DNA of 61,572 nucleotides from contig JAUMZQ010000015.1 of the NCBI GenBank assembly GCA_030528055.1, positions 1 through 61,572 of the forward strand, written 5' to 3'. Origin of the DNA: Streptococcus sp. GTDB taxonomy: Bacteria; Bacillota; Bacilli; Lactobacillales; Streptococcaceae. Within the stretch, counting starts at the first letter, position 1; every line of letters begins with the position of its first letter. This document shows positions 37,906-47,954 of this stretch, piece by piece. The notes under the pieces were generated by a model. That model was not told the origin of the DNA. It did not search any database and saw only the letters and a list, made by a program, of their open reading frames with translations. The position numbers and the translations under genes were made by a program.

Positions 37906-40122
37906 TTACTTACTTTCAATAGTCCAATATTTGTTAAAATGATTTTCACAACCATTATCCTTAAAAATCTGATAGAATAATTTTTTCATATCTTCTTTAT
38001 TTTCTGTAAAAGTTTCTGCTGAGTAAGTCTCAATTGAGTGTGAATGAACATTAAATAGTTTTAAATATTGCTCATTACCTCTATAAAAATCTTCCTGCTT
38101 CAAACAATTAAACTGCATGTAAGTTTCTATTATTCTTCTCATAGAATTGAGCATTGAATTTTCATGTCCACATTCGTACAAATTCTTTAATTCGATCCAC
38201 AGCGCCTCATAACTTGTTTTAAAATCTTCTTTTTCACTCAGTACTTGTACAAATTTATGGTTGTCAATTCTATAAAAATTATTTTTATCATACTTTGTTC
38301 TACCCTTCTCATCTTTGAAACTTCCATGAGGTTGCACATTTAAATAAAAATGGACATTATGAGTTAGAATAACTATAATATCTTTATTTACATCAAATTT
38401 GTTTTGTTCTTTTCCCTGATATAATCGTTGTAACTCACAAATAATAAGATACTGCATGGTATCGTCATTTGAACTCATCGGATCATCAAATACAATTAGC
38501 TTGGATTTTCTATCCTGATTTTCTCGTATTTCTTCTAGTTTTTCAATGAAATATAAAAAAGCAATAATATTCTTTTCACCTGTAGATAACTTCTTTACAC
38601 TTCTTGTTCTATTTCCTTCTTTAACTAAATAGTACCCAGATTCTTCGTTCTCGTAAAAATCTAATTGCCAACTCACCTTCAGTCTCAACTTCTTATTAAT
38701 TCGCTCTATCGCTTGTTTTTCAGCTTTTGGTTTGAGACCTTCTATAGTTTTTTCTAAACTATCTATTTCTTGACTGAACACTTTAAAACTATTTTCTTCA
38801 TTATCGAATTCTTTTTGTCTTTCCGACTGTTGGGCTATCAAATGATTTAACTCTGCTATTTCTATATCATATTGGAAGTCTTCCAATATCTTTTTTATTT
38901 TATGAAGTCTTAAGTTCTTTCTGGCTTTGTCTTTTTCAACTTCTAAATTAGATGAAAATTGATTATTTTCTTCTATTAGCTTATTTAATTGAGTAAAATC
39001 AATATCATTTGGAACAGCAATATCTAGTATTTCACTTTCCAAAAAAAGGTTTCTTTCTTTATTCTCAAGTACAGAATAAAGTTTATCTAGAAATTCTTTC
39101 TGACTTTGTTTCGCCCTTTCTATATCATTAATTTCACTCTCCGCTTTGTCAATAAGATTAGGATAAAAATTTCTTGCAGATATTTGAAGTGTTTCCAAAG
39201 TCTCAAGCTGTTTTTGAATCGCTAATTTTCCTTTACCAATTCTATCTTGGAGTATTTTAACTTCATCAACTGAGAAATAGCTTTCCAACTCTTCAAAAAT
39301 CTCATCTGAAATTTTATTCCCACAAAAAGAACAGACATCTCCTTTATCATGGATATGCAAACCATTTTCTGCAAAATTTATCTTCTGTTGGTTATCCAAT
39401 CGTCTAATCGTGATATGTTCTTCAACTTTACTAGATAATATTTCATTTACTGAAGTTAAATATTTAAGTAAGTCTATATTTTTAAAGCTCGGACTAGTAA
39501 TATCATATGAACTAGACTCCAATATCTCATGTAGCTGAGTAATTTCAACATCTTGTAACAACTCCTTAGTTTTTGATTCTTTAATTTCCTCCTTAAAAGA
39601 TTTTTTATTATAGGTTCTAGCATTTTTAACCAAATTAGGATTAGTAGAATTAGCAATATCTCTGGCAGAATTAGTATAAAACTTATCTAATTTGGACTCC
39701 TGAGTAACACGAGAAGCTTTAGATTTCTCTAGTTTGCTAAAAAGATTTTCATCTTCATCTATTGGTTTAGAAATCTTCTTCTCAGATTGTAATCTCTCAA
39801 CCCTTTTTTGATTTAATTGCTTTTCTAACTGTCGAATCTCAGCCTCTTTTTCTCCAGCATCAACTGCTAAAGAAAATGCATCAAAGTTATCTTTTTCTCC
39901 AATTATTCCGTCAAATCCTTTGAAAATCTGTACATCAAACTCTTCATTTTTTTGATTAGCTATAGCATTACTTAATGTAGATTTCCCAGAACCATTTTTT
40001 GCAAAAATAAAATTTTTACTACTCAATAGTAGTTCTTTTCCGTCAAAGAGAGGCCTATCTGAATCCAAGAATTGGATAGCAGTTAAATCAATTACAATTT
40101 CAACCATAACATATTTTCCCAT
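37906..40122 (-). CDS. RloC/PrrC-like AAA (ABC-type) ATPase with zinc-hook coiled coil, candidate anticodon nuclease
   Basis: 738 residues from ATG 40122, numbered here from that Met. Walker A AKNGSGKST (about 41-49), then long coiled coils with a CxxC zinc hook CSFC at about 264-267 near mid-protein. The second ATPase half has signature LSTGEKN (about 512-518), Walker B LIVFDDP (about 542-548) and the H-loop ILTHNVHFY. This layout is that of RloC (AAA_13 family). The C-terminal part has RRIIETYM ... LFNVHSH, with R662-x3-E666 and His about 27-29 residues later, resembling the Arg-Glu-His triad of PrrC/RloC tRNA-anticodon nucleases. It starts at the purK stop (TGATG). A second ATG at 40107 (MVEIVIDL) is possible. 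No type I restriction genes accompany it. Confidence 0.75.
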   Translation of the reverse strand: MGKYVMVEIVIDLTAIQFLDSDRPLFDGKELLLSSKNFIFAKNGSGKSTLSNAIANQKNEEFDVQIFKGFDGIIGEKDNFDAFSLAVDAGEKEAEIRQLEKQLNQKRVERLQSEKKISKPIDEDENLFSKLEKSKASRVTQESKLDKFYTNSARDIANSTNPNLVKNARTYNKKSFKEEIKESKTKELLQDVEITQLHEILESSSYDITSPSFKNIDLLKYLTSVNEILSSKVEEHITIRRLDNQQKINFAENGLHIHDKGDVCSFCGNKISDEIFEELESYFSVDEVKILQDRIGKGKLAIQKQLETLETLQISARNFYPNLIDKAESEINDIERAKQSQKEFLDKLYSVLENKERNLFLESEILDIAVPNDIDFTQLNKLIEENNQFSSNLEVEKDKARKNLRLHKIKKILEDFQYDIEIAELNHLIAQQSERQKEFDNEENSFKVFSQEIDSLEKTIEGLKPKAEKQAIERINKKLRLKVSWQLDFYENEESGYYLVKEGNRTRSVKKLSTGEKNIIAFLYFIEKLEEIRENQDRKSKLIVFDDPMSSNDDTMQYLIICELQRLYQGKEQNKFDVNKDIIVILTHNVHFYLNVQPHGSFKDEKGRTKYDKNNFYRIDNHKFVQVLSEKEDFKTSYEALWIELKNLYECGHENSMLNSMRRIIETYMQFNCLKQEDFYRGNEQYLKLFNVHSHSIETYSAETFTENKEDMKKLFYQIFKDNGCENHFNKYWTIESK

Positions 40123-41201
40123 CAATTTTGATTGTTTACTGAAAACTCTTCCGCATCCCCAAACAGGGTCACATGACCCATTTTACGATTTTGCTTCGCT
40201 TCTAGTTTACCATATAAATGAAGGTAGGCGGTAGGATTTTCTTGAACAAAGGCTTGTGCGGATTCCATGTGCTGTCCAAGGACATTAAGCATGACTGCTG
40301 GGGCATGGAGATGAATTGGTGGCAAAGGTTGACCCAAAACACCCAAGATATGCGTGTCAAACTGCGAAAAATTACATGCCTCAATACTATAATGTCCAGA
40401 GTTATGTGGGCGTGGTGCAATTTCATTGACAATAATCTCTTCACCTGCTACAAACATTTCCACACACAAGGTTCCAGATAAGTGCAGTTGCTCTGCTATT
40501 TTTAAAGCCATTTCTTGAGCTTTTTGAGCAAGTTGGTCTGAAATTCTAGCAGGAACAATGGTTTTTGATAAGATATTATTTCTGTGAATATTTTCTTGCA
40601 CTGGAAAGACTGTAAATTCTTTTCCATTCCCTGAGACAATGACTGAAATTTCTAAATCAAAGGAAACAAACTCTTCCAACACACATTCTGATGTCTGAAC
40701 CAATTTTTTAGCTTCTTCTAAATCTGACGGAGATGTTATGACAACCTGACCATGACCGTCATAGCCACCTGTTACCGTTTTTAAGACATATTTTTTTAAA
40801 AAATTAATCTGGCTCAAATCAGATTCTGTACGGATAACATGATAAGGTGCAACAGAGACACCTGCTTTTTTTGAGAGAAAATCTTTTTCAGTAATACGAT
40901 TCTGTGAAATTCTGAGTAAATCTGTACCTTGAGGAAGTTGCCCTTCTTTAATCACAGCGTCCAAACTATCCGCATCAACGTTTTCAAATTCGTAAGTCAG
41001 GACATCACATCTATCTGCCAATTCACGAAGAGCATCCACATCATCATATGATGCTACAATCACTTCACTCACTCTAGAAGCTGGACAGTCTGCTGATGGG
41101 TCTAACGTCACCACACGATAGCCACGATAAATAGCTGAAATAGCCATCATCTGTCCCAGTTGTCCACCACCGATAATTCCAATTGTTTTAATTAAGCTCA
41201 T
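40122..41201 (-). CDS. purK: N5-carboxyaminoimidazole ribonucleotide synthase
   Basis: 359 residues from ATG 41201 ([19 protein letters not shown]), with GGAGG upstream inside purE. ATP-grasp enzyme converting AIR to N5-[15 protein letters not shown] loop ([13 protein letters not shown]), [14 protein letters not shown] and [23 protein letters not shown] are intact. The last residues ([13 protein letters not shown]) look different from what I recall of pneumococcal PurK, consistent with cassette insertion at the 3' end. It overlaps purE by 14 bp. Confidence 0.95.
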   Translation of the reverse strand: MSLIKTIGIIGGGQLGQMMAISAIYRGYRVVTLDPSADCPASRVSEVIVASYDDVDALRELADRCDVLTYEFENVDADSLDAVIKEGQLPQGTDLLRISQNRITEKDFLSKKAGVSVAPYHVIRTESDLSQINFLKKYVLKTVTGGYDGHGQVVITSPSDLEEAKKLVQTSECVLEEFVSFDLEISVIVSGNGKEFTVFPVQENIHRNNILSKTIVPARISDQLAQKAQEMALKIAEQLHLSGTLCVEMFVAGEEIIVNEIAPRPHNSGHYSIEACNFSQFDTHILGVLGQPLPPIHLHAPAVMLNVLGQHMESAQAFVQENPTAYLHLYGKLEAKQNRKMGHVTLFGDAEEFSVNNQN

Positions 41202-41676
41202 CTGTAGAAGCCTCCGCAATTTGTGCTTGTTCTTCGACATAGTTGGTCAATGCTTTTTCAATCACTTCGTCTTCTATGGATAAAATTCGTAGTGCCATCA
41301 ATGCAGCATTGGTTGCACCAGCCTCTCCAATAGCCATGGTAGCTACTGGAACACCACCTGGCATTTGTACGATTGAATAAAGCGAGTCTACTCCGCTTAG
41401 AGCTCTGGATTTGACAGGCACACCAATAACAGGAAGGGTTGTTTTTGATGCTACCATTCCTGGTAAATGTGCTGCCCCACCTGCTCCAGCGATAATAACT
41501 TTGATACCGCGTGCACGTGCTTCTTCTGCGTGTTTGAACATGAGGTCTGGTGTGCGATGAGCAGAAACAACTTTTTTCTCATAAGCCACTCCGAACTTAT
41601 CTAAGACTTGGGCGGTTTTTTTCATGGTTTCCCAATCAGACTTGGAACCCATTATGATTGAAACTACTGGTTTCAT
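41188..41676 (-). CDS. purE: N5-carboxyaminoimidazole ribonucleotide mutase, class I
   Basis: 162 residues. Converts N5-CAIR to [26 protein letters not shown] and [16 protein letters not shown] are the family signatures. The start overlaps the purD stop by 4 bp, and the end overlaps purK. Confidence 0.96.
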   Translation of the reverse strand: MKPVVSIIMGSKSDWETMKKTAQVLDKFGVAYEKKVVSAHRTPDLMFKHAEEARARGIKVIIAGAGGAAHLPGMVASKTTLPVIGVPVKSRALSGVDSLYSIVQMPGGVPVATMAIGEAGATNAALMALRILSIEDEVIEKALTNYVEEQAQIAEASTDELN

Positions 41677-42929
41677 AGTGCTTTACTCCCGATATCTCTT
41701 CTGTAAAATAAACCTTCGGTTTGTTGCTCTTCTAATGTCTTATATAGAGTTTCTTGACATTTAGCTACCGATTCTTTAGTCGTCACAAGCATATATACTC
41801 GACCTCCATTTGACAGTAAATTCTTCTTAGCATCATACTTTGCGCCAGCATAATAAGTAAGGATATCACCACTGGTTTTCTCTGGCAGACGAATGCCCTT
41901 TTCATAGGCTAATGGATAACCTTCGCTAGCCACAACAACTCCTAAAGTCACGCCTTTTTCTTGCCATTTCATTTCTGTTGGAATATTATCCAAAATATCT
42001 GAAATATTTTGAGCAAAATCCGACTGTAAGCGTGGTAAAATAACTTGAGTTTCAGGGTCTCCAAAGCGAGCATTAAATTCAATCACCTTAGGTCCTGATT
42101 TTGTCAAGATAAGACCTGCATAAAGGACGCCTGTATAAGGTCTTCCTTCTTTTTTCATAGCAGACAATATCGGTTTGATAATTGTTTCAATAGATTCTGT
42201 CACCACTGACTCTGGTAAATGTGGAACAGGTGAATAGGCACCCATACCGCCTGTATTGGGTCCTTTGTCTCCATCAAAGGCTCGCTTATGATCCTGAGCC
42301 GTAGGCATAATATAGAAAGTTTCTCCATTTGCAAAAGCAAATAGTGAAAACTCTTCACCCTCTAAAAATTCTTCAATAACGACGCGAGCACCCGAATGGC
42401 CAAATTTATTTTCTAGCAACATTTCTTGCGTTGCTTCAATAGCTTGTTCAGTTGTCTCGGCAACAACAACGCCTTTCCCAAGAGCCAATCCATCTGCTTT
42501 AATAACAATAGGAGCGCCTTTTTCTAAGATATAAGACTTAGCCAATTCAAAATCGGTAAATGTTTCATAATCAGCAGTAGGGATATTGTACTTAGACATG
42601 ATGGACTTCGCAAAATCTTTTGACCATTCTAATTCCGAAGCTAATTTTGTCGGGCCAAAAGCTTTTAAACCTGCCACCGTAAAATCATCAACAATACCAG
42701 CTGCCAATGCATCGTCTGGACCTATAAATGTCCAAGCAATTTCATTTTTTCTAGCAAAATCAATCAAAGAAGTATGATCAGAAATTTCAATAGGGACTAG
42801 TTGTAGATTATCTAACAACATACCATCATTCCCCGGAGCAACAAAGACTGTCTCCACCTGAGATGATTCTAATAACTTTTTTGCAATAGCATGTTCACGT
42901 CCACCTGAACCAACAACTAAAAGTTTCAT
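41673..42929 (-). CDS. purD: Phosphoribosylamine-glycine ligase
   Basis: 418 residues. ATP-grasp enzyme making [18 protein letters not shown] begins the N-domain. [14 protein letters not shown], the cleft [23 protein letters not shown] and [12 protein letters not shown] are intact. First gene of the second purine unit, with its own promoter and PurBox-like site. Confidence 0.96.
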   Translation of the reverse strand: MKLLVVGSGGREHAIAKKLLESSQVETVFVAPGNDGMLLDNLQLVPIEISDHTSLIDFARKNEIAWTFIGPDDALAAGIVDDFTVAGLKAFGPTKLASELEWSKDFAKSIMSKYNIPTADYETFTDFELAKSYILEKGAPIVIKADGLALGKGVVVAETTEQAIEATQEMLLENKFGHSGARVVIEEFLEGEEFSLFAFANGETFYIMPTAQDHKRAFDGDKGPNTGGMGAYSPVPHLPESVVTESIETIIKPILSAMKKEGRPYTGVLYAGLILTKSGPKVIEFNARFGDPETQVILPRLQSDFAQNISDILDNIPTEMKWQEKGVTLGVVVASEGYPLAYEKGIRLPEKTSGDILTYYAGAKYDAKKNLLSNGGRVYMLVTTKESVAKCQETLYKTLEEQQTEGLFYRRDIGSKAL

Positions 42930-42960
42930 GAGTTACTCCATTTACGAATTATTCAACTAA

Positions 42961-42984
42961 ATTATACCATAATTGTTCGTTTTA
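42961..42984 (-). promoter_or_regulatory. purD promoter with PurBox-like site
   Basis: Minus strand TATAAT at 42961-42966, about 30 bp before purD. TAAAACGAACAAT (42984-42972) matches the PurBox AWWWCCGAACWWT at 11 of 13 positions and lies in the -35/-10 spacer. PurR bound here would overlap RNA polymerase, suggesting repression rather than the upstream activation known from Lactococcus. No clear -35. Confidence 0.5.
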
Positions 42985-43042
42985 TTCTATCTTAAACCTA
43001 AAAATTTATGAGTCTCTTTAAAATAAAAAAGTAATTTATTCA

Positions 43043-43075
43043 TAAGAAAAGAAACATGCAAAACTCACATGTTTC
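43043..43075 (-). terminator. Terminator after the DUF4767 gene
   Basis: Minus strand GAAACATG ... CATGTTTC stem followed by TTTTC, between the DUF4767 gene and purD. Confidence 0.7.
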
Positions 43076-43089
43076 CTTCACTAATTATT

Positions 43090-43743
43090 TTAAGAATTAA
43101 CAATTTCAGCAAACTTATTTTGTAGCTCAGCATTTTCACTTGGCCATACATATAAAGCATTTCGTTCATTTCCTTGTGTTTGATTAGATACTAAGACCAC
43201 AGGCTGGCCATTATGAATAGCAAATAAATAAAAATTAACTCCCACATGACCACTATACCAAATATAAGAATCTACTATATTGTACTCAGAGTTCCCCTCA
43301 CCATTTATAGACCATTCTACAGATTTAAATTCTTGTCCATTATCTTTAGAGTCTGTATTGACAACAACATGATTGTTATTGACAAAACGGATAAAATCAA
43401 CATCGGAATCTTTCGTTAGTCTCCTGTAACCAGGTTGTCCCATTCTATTTCCCCAATCAACCATAAAAGTTGCTAATTGTGACTGCTTATCAGCATTCCA
43501 AAGAGATGTAATTGTAGCTGCTGAATCAGATGAGGTAGAAGGAGTGGAAGGAGTGGAAGATGTAGACGACGATGAGGAAGAGGAAGAGGAAGATTTTTTT
43601 GTACTTTCTACAGTACTGGTTACTGTTTGAGAATTTTTACTATTATTCTCATTCATTTTATAGTAAAAACTTTGAATTGGCTTATATAAAATTACTGACA
43701 ATAAAACAACGACAACAATAGCTATAATTATTTTTTTATTCAT
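43090..43743 (-). CDS. Membrane-anchored DUF4767-type protein
   Basis: 217 residues. One N-terminal membrane helix (about residues 4-24) without lipobox, then a Ser/Thr/Pro-rich linker (about 35-75), then an extracytoplasmic domain LWNADKQSQLATFMVDWGNRMGQPGYRRL ... HVGVNFYLFAIHNGQPVVLVS. This pattern fits DUF4767 domains of lactobacilli and streptococci; function unknown. Divergent from lytF with about 195 bp between, both in the gap between the two purine units. TATAAT about 60 bp upstream serves as -10. Confidence 0.65.
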   Translation of the reverse strand: MNKKIIIAIVVVVLLSVILYKPIQSFYYKMNENNSKNSQTVTSTVESTKKSSSSSSSSSSTSSTPSTPSTSSDSAATITSLWNADKQSQLATFMVDWGNRMGQPGYRRLTKDSDVDFIRFVNNNHVVVNTDSKDNGQEFKSVEWSINGEGNSEYNIVDSYIWYSGHVGVNFYLFAIHNGQPVVLVSNQTQGNERNALYVWPSENAELQNKFAEIVNS

Positions 43744-43855
43744 AAAATCACCCTATTTTATTATAGATTAGAATCATCTATCTCTAAAATTCCTTATACC
43801 TATTATATCAAATTTATAAAAAATACTCCACTATTAATGTAAATAAATATTTAAA

Positions 43856-43863
43856 TACGAATA
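43856..43863 (+). promoter_or_regulatory. cin-box of lytF
   Basis: TACGAATA followed by ATAAAAT and a T-rich stretch, 75 bp before the lytF ATG. It is an exact SigX/ComX element in the correct direction, with the same flank as the cinA box. Confidence 0.8.
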
Positions 43864-43938
43864 ATAAAATGAGTGTTTTTTATATCCCTTTTATTGAAAG
43901 CACCCTATTTAAAAATCTATTCATCACAAAGGAGAATT

Positions 43939-45879
43939 ATGAAACAATGTAAAAAAATATTATTTTTTTCAGCTATTATATTGAGCATCTTGTTTATTAA
44001 CACCAAAATTTCAGCAAATGAAATAACCAACGATGCATCGAATTTATCTTCCATGATACAAGCTAATCATTTTTCGCTAAAGGTGTCTGAAGATTTAGCT
44101 ACTATCAGTTGGAAACCATTGAAAATTCAACAATCCTATTCTATGTTCCATGCTGTATGGTCCGATGAAAATGGACAGGACGACCTAAAATGGTATACTG
44201 CAGGGCAAAACAGCACTGAAATCTCTCTTAACAACCACAAAAATTATGGAACCTATCATGTTCACACCTATATAAATCTAGCAGGAAAAATGGTTCTTGC
44301 TCACCAAACACACTGTTATTTAGAAAAACCTAAAGCGACACTTACTACTGATATAAAAGGACAAACTGCCCTCATCCATTTCAATCGCAATAAAGACCAA
44401 ACTGGTACCAACATCTACCATGCTATTTGGTCGGACGATAAAGGACAAGATGATTTAAAATGGTATACTGCTAGTCAGACCGTCACAGAAATAGCTCTAA
44501 CTAATCACAAAGGGTACGGAATCTATCATATTCATACTTATGAAAATAGACAGGGAAAAATGGAACTCTTACATATCTCCACCTTTCAACTGGAAAAACC
44601 AAATCCCAGTATTCAAGTAACTTTCCCTGAAACAGGAATAGCAAGTATTTCCATCCATAATCTACCAAATACTATCCATAAAGTTCTTGTTCCAGTATGG
44701 TCAGATAAAAACGGACAAGATGACTTGATATGGTATCCTGCCACTAAAAATACCGACGGCAGTTATCAGGTACAGATTGAACTAAAAAAGCACCATTACG
44801 ATACTGGCATTTATCACATTCACCTCTACGGAGAAAGTTATGTGCAGCCTGAATTAACCGGTTTGATAGGAAATACAGTTGATATTGATAATAGTAAACT
44901 ACCTTCTATTGAGGAGCAAAAGCCCCTCTTTTCAATAGAAAATTTTAATCAGGAAGAAGGAACCTATACTTTAAAAGTAAGAGAGACAAACAAGTCAAAG
45001 AATATTCAATCTGTTTATGTCCCGATTTGGAGCAACACTGACCAAAGCAATATTAAATGGTATCAAGCATCTAATGATGGTTTAGGAAATTATCAAATCT
45101 CTTTTGATGTTCGTCATCATCACGCAGTATCTGGGAATTATCATAATCATATCTATGTCACTTATACAGATGGTAGTGAGCAAGCCTATGTCTATGACAG
45201 CCTTGCTATATCTGTAGAAAATATCAAACCTAAATTAGATATTAAAAAGATAACAACAAATACATATGAAGTAATCGTAACAGATTTCTACAGAAACGGA
45301 GAGGTCCTGTTGCCAACTTGGTCCGATGAAAATGGACAAGATGATATTCAGTGGTATGCTGCTAAAAAAATTCAAAAGGGAACTTACAAAGCAACCATTA
45401 ATATACTGAATCACGTAGGAAATGGACTGTTTCACACCCACGCTTACCAACGACTTGATGGGAAAATGATAGGATTAACTACTACAACTTTCTCAGTTTA
45501 TAAACAGACTAAGGGCGACACTGTATTGCTAGCAGCAGATTATGCAGGTGCAAGCTCCTATCCCATTGGGCAATGTACTTGGGGTGCTAAGGTCCTTGCT
45601 CCTTGGGCGGGAAATTATTGGGGAAATGGTGGACAATGGTCTACGAGCGCTCGTGCTTTAGGATTTCAAGTTGGAACCATTCCCAAAGTTGGTGCTATTG
45701 CTTGTTGGGATGACGGAGGTTATGGACATGTTGGGGTTGTAACCCATGTTGAATCTTCCACACGAATTCAAATAAAAGAAGCGAATTATCTCGGGAAACA
45801 ATATATTGACAACTTTCGTGGTTGGTTCAACCCAACATCTCCTCAGTTGGGAAAGGTTTCCTACATCTATCCTAAATAA
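43939..45879 (+). CDS. lytF: Competence-induced murein hydrolase (fratricin) LytF: five Bsp-type repeats plus CHAP
   Basis: 646 residues from ATG 43939 ([10 protein letters not shown]) behind AAAGGAG. The signal peptide ends near residue 28 (KISANE). Five wall-binding Bsp-type repeats each carry a [19 protein letters not shown] block at about residues 74, 164, 254, 364 and 461; the fourth is the most diverged. A CHAP amidase/endopeptidase domain follows from about residue 535, with catalytic Cys546 ([11 protein letters not shown]) and His597 (GYGHVGVV). This is the layout of S. gordonii LytF, which lyses non-competent siblings to release DNA. Its cin-box supports competence control. It sits between two purine units, on the opposite strand to both. 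Confidence 0.92.
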   Translation: MKQCKKILFFSAIILSILFINTKISANEITNDASNLSSMIQANHFSLKVSEDLATISWKPLKIQQSYSMFHAVWSDENGQDDLKWYTAGQNSTEISLNNHKNYGTYHVHTYINLAGKMVLAHQTHCYLEKPKATLTTDIKGQTALIHFNRNKDQTGTNIYHAIWSDDKGQDDLKWYTASQTVTEIALTNHKGYGIYHIHTYENRQGKMELLHISTFQLEKPNPSIQVTFPETGIASISIHNLPNTIHKVLVPVWSDKNGQDDLIWYPATKNTDGSYQVQIELKKHHYDTGIYHIHLYGESYVQPELTGLIGNTVDIDNSKLPSIEEQKPLFSIENFNQEEGTYTLKVRETNKSKNIQSVYVPIWSNTDQSNIKWYQASNDGLGNYQISFDVRHHHAVSGNYHNHIYVTYTDGSEQAYVYDSLAISVENIKPKLDIKKITTNTYEVIVTDFYRNGEVLLPTWSDENGQDDIQWYAAKKIQKGTYKATINILNHVGNGLFHTHAYQRLDGKMIGLTTTTFSVYKQTKGDTVLLAADYAGASSYPIGQCTWGAKVLAPWAGNYWGNGGQWSTSARALGFQVGTIPKVGAIACWDDGGYGHVGVVTHVESSTRIQIKEANYLGKQYIDNFRGWFNPTSPQLGKVSYIYPK

Positions 45880-45880
45880 A

Positions 45881-45906
45881 AAGACGATTGTGTAATCGTC
45901 TTTTTA
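45881..45906. terminator. Terminator between lytF and purH
   Basis: AAAGACGATT-GTGT-AATCGTCTTT stem with As before and Ts after, directly after the lytF stop. It can also end the purH transcript on the minus strand. Confidence 0.85.
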
Positions 45907-45951
45907 ATTTATTGTGTCTTGATGGTGTAGTGTTAAACACTTACCTTTGTC

Positions 45952-47499
45952 TCAATGCCTAAAATGTCTAACACCAGTAAATACCATTGCGATTCCGTAC
46001 TTATCTGCCACATCTATTGACTCTTGATCACGAACTGAACCACCCGGTTGGATAATAGCCTTAATTCCTGCTTTGGCAATTTCTTCAACATTATCTGCAA
46101 ATGGGAAGAAAGCATCACTCGCTAAGACCGCTCCGTCTAATCTGTCTTTGGCTTGCTCAATAGCAATTCTGACTGACGCAACACGATTGGTTTGTCCAGG
46201 TCCAACCCCTAAAGTCATATGGTCATTAGTAATGATAATACCATTTGATTTAACATATTTTATAGCTTTCCAGGCAAATTCCAAGGCTGTTTGCTCCACT
46301 TCACTTGGTTGACGTTTAGTAACAATCTCCCATTTTTCTGATGATTCTTCAATAACATCCTGATTTTGAACAAGCAAACCACCGACAACTCCTGTATACT
46401 CTGCTTCAATCTCGCTTGCATCCTGTGCATCAAAAGGTAACTCTAAAATACGAAGATTTTTCTTTTTCGTTGTTAAAATGGTTAAAGCTTCGGCAGAATA
46501 GCTAGGTGCAATGATGATCTCTAAAAAGACACCATGCATTTTTTGAGCAGTTGCTGCGTCTACTTCACGGTTTAAAACAACGATACCACCAAATATGGAA
46601 ACTGGGTCCGCTTCATAAGCATAATCCCAAGCAGATTCAATCGTATCAGCCTGTCCAATACCACATGGATTCATGTGTTTCAATGCAACAACTGTTGGAT
46701 TGGTTTTGAAATCTCTGATGATTCGAATAGCAGCATCTGCATCACGAATGTTATTAAATGACAATTCTTTCCCATTTAATTGCTTAGCTGAAGCGATTGA
46801 ATAGTCAGTTGGCAGAGCTTTTTGATAAAAGTCCGCATCTTGTTGAGGATTTTCTCCGTAGCGCATAGCTTGGTTCAAATCATAAGTTAGAGTCAATTTT
46901 TCAGGTTTTGTTTCACCGACTTGAGCTGTAAAGTATTCTGCAATTAAAGCATCATAAGCTGCTGTATGACGAAAAACCTTGGCAGCAAGAGCTTGTCGTG
47001 TCGTGTAGCTTGTTTCACCGTCAGCTTCAAGTTCAGAAAACACCTTTGCATAATCAGATGGATCTACAATAACCGTTACACTCGCATGATTTTTTGCTGC
47101 TGAACGTAGCATTGAAGGACCACCAATGTCAATATTTTCAACCGCTTCGGCATAAGTAACATCAGGCTTTAAAATGGTTTCTTTAAAAGGATAAAGATTG
47201 ACCACAACCAAATCAATCAAGCTAATCTCATGTCCTTTTGCTGCGTCAAGATGATCCTGACTATCTCTACGGGCTAATAAGCCACCATGAATTTTTGGAT
47301 GTAGCGTTTTAACACGCCCATCCATCATTTCAGGAAAACCCGTCACATCGTCAATCGCAATAGTTTCTAGACCTGCCTTATCTAAAGCAATCTTAGTACC
47401 ACCTGTTGAAACAACTTCCCAACCTAAAGCAATTAATTTTGTCGCAAATTCTATAATGCCCGTCTTATCCGACACGCTAATTAACGCACGTTTTGTCAT
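45952..47499 (-). CDS. purH: AICAR transformylase / IMP cyclohydrolase
   Basis: 515 residues, bifunctional. The N-terminal cyclohydrolase has [14 protein letters not shown] and GGLLARR. The C-terminal transformylase has [23 protein letters not shown] and the late [19 protein letters not shown]. Makes IMP, the end product of the pathway. It follows two acetyltransferase genes in the purC unit. Confidence 0.96.
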   Translation of the reverse strand: MTKRALISVSDKTGIIEFATKLIALGWEVVSTGGTKIALDKAGLETIAIDDVTGFPEMMDGRVKTLHPKIHGGLLARRDSQDHLDAAKGHEISLIDLVVVNLYPFKETILKPDVTYAEAVENIDIGGPSMLRSAAKNHASVTVIVDPSDYAKVFSELEADGETSYTTRQALAAKVFRHTAAYDALIAEYFTAQVGETKPEKLTLTYDLNQAMRYGENPQQDADFYQKALPTDYSIASAKQLNGKELSFNNIRDADAAIRIIRDFKTNPTVVALKHMNPCGIGQADTIESAWDYAYEADPVSIFGGIVVLNREVDAATAQKMHGVFLEIIIAPSYSAEALTILTTKKKNLRILELPFDAQDASEIEAEYTGVVGGLLVQNQDVIEESSEKWEIVTKRQPSEVEQTALEFAWKAIKYVKSNGIIITNDHMTLGVGPGQTNRVASVRIAIEQAKDRLDGAVLASDAFFPFADNVEEIAKAGIKAIIQPGGSVRDQESIDVADKYGIAMVFTGVRHFRH

Positions 47500-47513
47500 T
47501 TTTTCTCCTTTTA

Positions 47514-47954
47514 TTAAATGGATAATCTAGTAAAATTCTCTCGACTATCCGACCCAATTTGTTCAAAACCAAGACTTTTTAGCAGTCTTTCCATTCGATG
47601 ATTTTCTTTTACGTAGTCCACTTGGACATAAGGATAAACTGCTTCATCACTAGCCATTTTGATGATTGATTTCAAAGCTGATTTCCCAAAACCTTGCCCT
47701 TGAAACTTTTTATCAATCATTAACCGCCAAACTAAAAAATGCTGTTCTTCTTTATCCTTTTCAAGTAAAGCAAAACCGACAACATGCTCAGAAGTTAAAA
47801 TAGCATAAGGAAAAACATCTTCATTTTCTCTGTATAACCATGCTTCAGCTAAAGAACGAAGATTAGAAGCAACAAAATTCTTATCAGATACTTCGACCTC
47901 TAATCTAATGACTTCTTCAAAACACGACTCGTCTACTAATTTTAAAACAACCAT
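47514..47954 (-). CDS. GNAT N-acetyltransferase, small
   Basis: 146 residues from ATG 47954, overlapping the previous gene's TAA as TAATG. A GNAT domain with acetyl-CoA loop [21 protein letters not shown] and the end [10 protein letters not shown]. Substrate unknown. It is 14 bp before purH, so it is transcribed with purine synthesis genes. Confidence 0.85.
   Translation of the reverse strand: MVVLKLVDESCFEEVIRLEVEVSDKNFVASNLRSLAEAWLYRENEDVFPYAILTSEHVVGFALLEKDKEEQHFLVWRLMIDKKFQGQGFGKSALKSIIKMASDEAVYPYVQVDYVKENHRMERLLKSLGFEQIGSDSRENFTRLSI

Noticed and set aside
36762..40122. Naming the cassette Gabija, Septu, PARIS or type I restriction
   Set aside because: No TOPRIM, UvrD helicase, HNH, methylase or specificity subunit is visible in either protein or next to them.
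42943..42950. TACGAATT on the plus strand near purD
   Set aside because: One mismatch to the cin-box, wrong direction for purD, and no plus-strand gene close downstream.
43530..43620. Purine/pyrimidine-rich short repeats resembling a tandem repeat array
   Set aside because: They are codons of the Ser/Thr/Pro linker in the DUF4767 protein.
43873..43938. Longer N-terminus for LytF
   Set aside because: The extra 22 codons have no ribosome-binding site and would put a non-signal stretch before a perfect signal peptide; AAAGGAG precedes ATG 43939.
44158..45321. Repeated DNA blocks ([13 protein letters not shown]) as a CRISPR or duplication
   Set aside because: They are diverged protein repeats (Bsp-type modules) in one reading frame, 90-110 codons apart.
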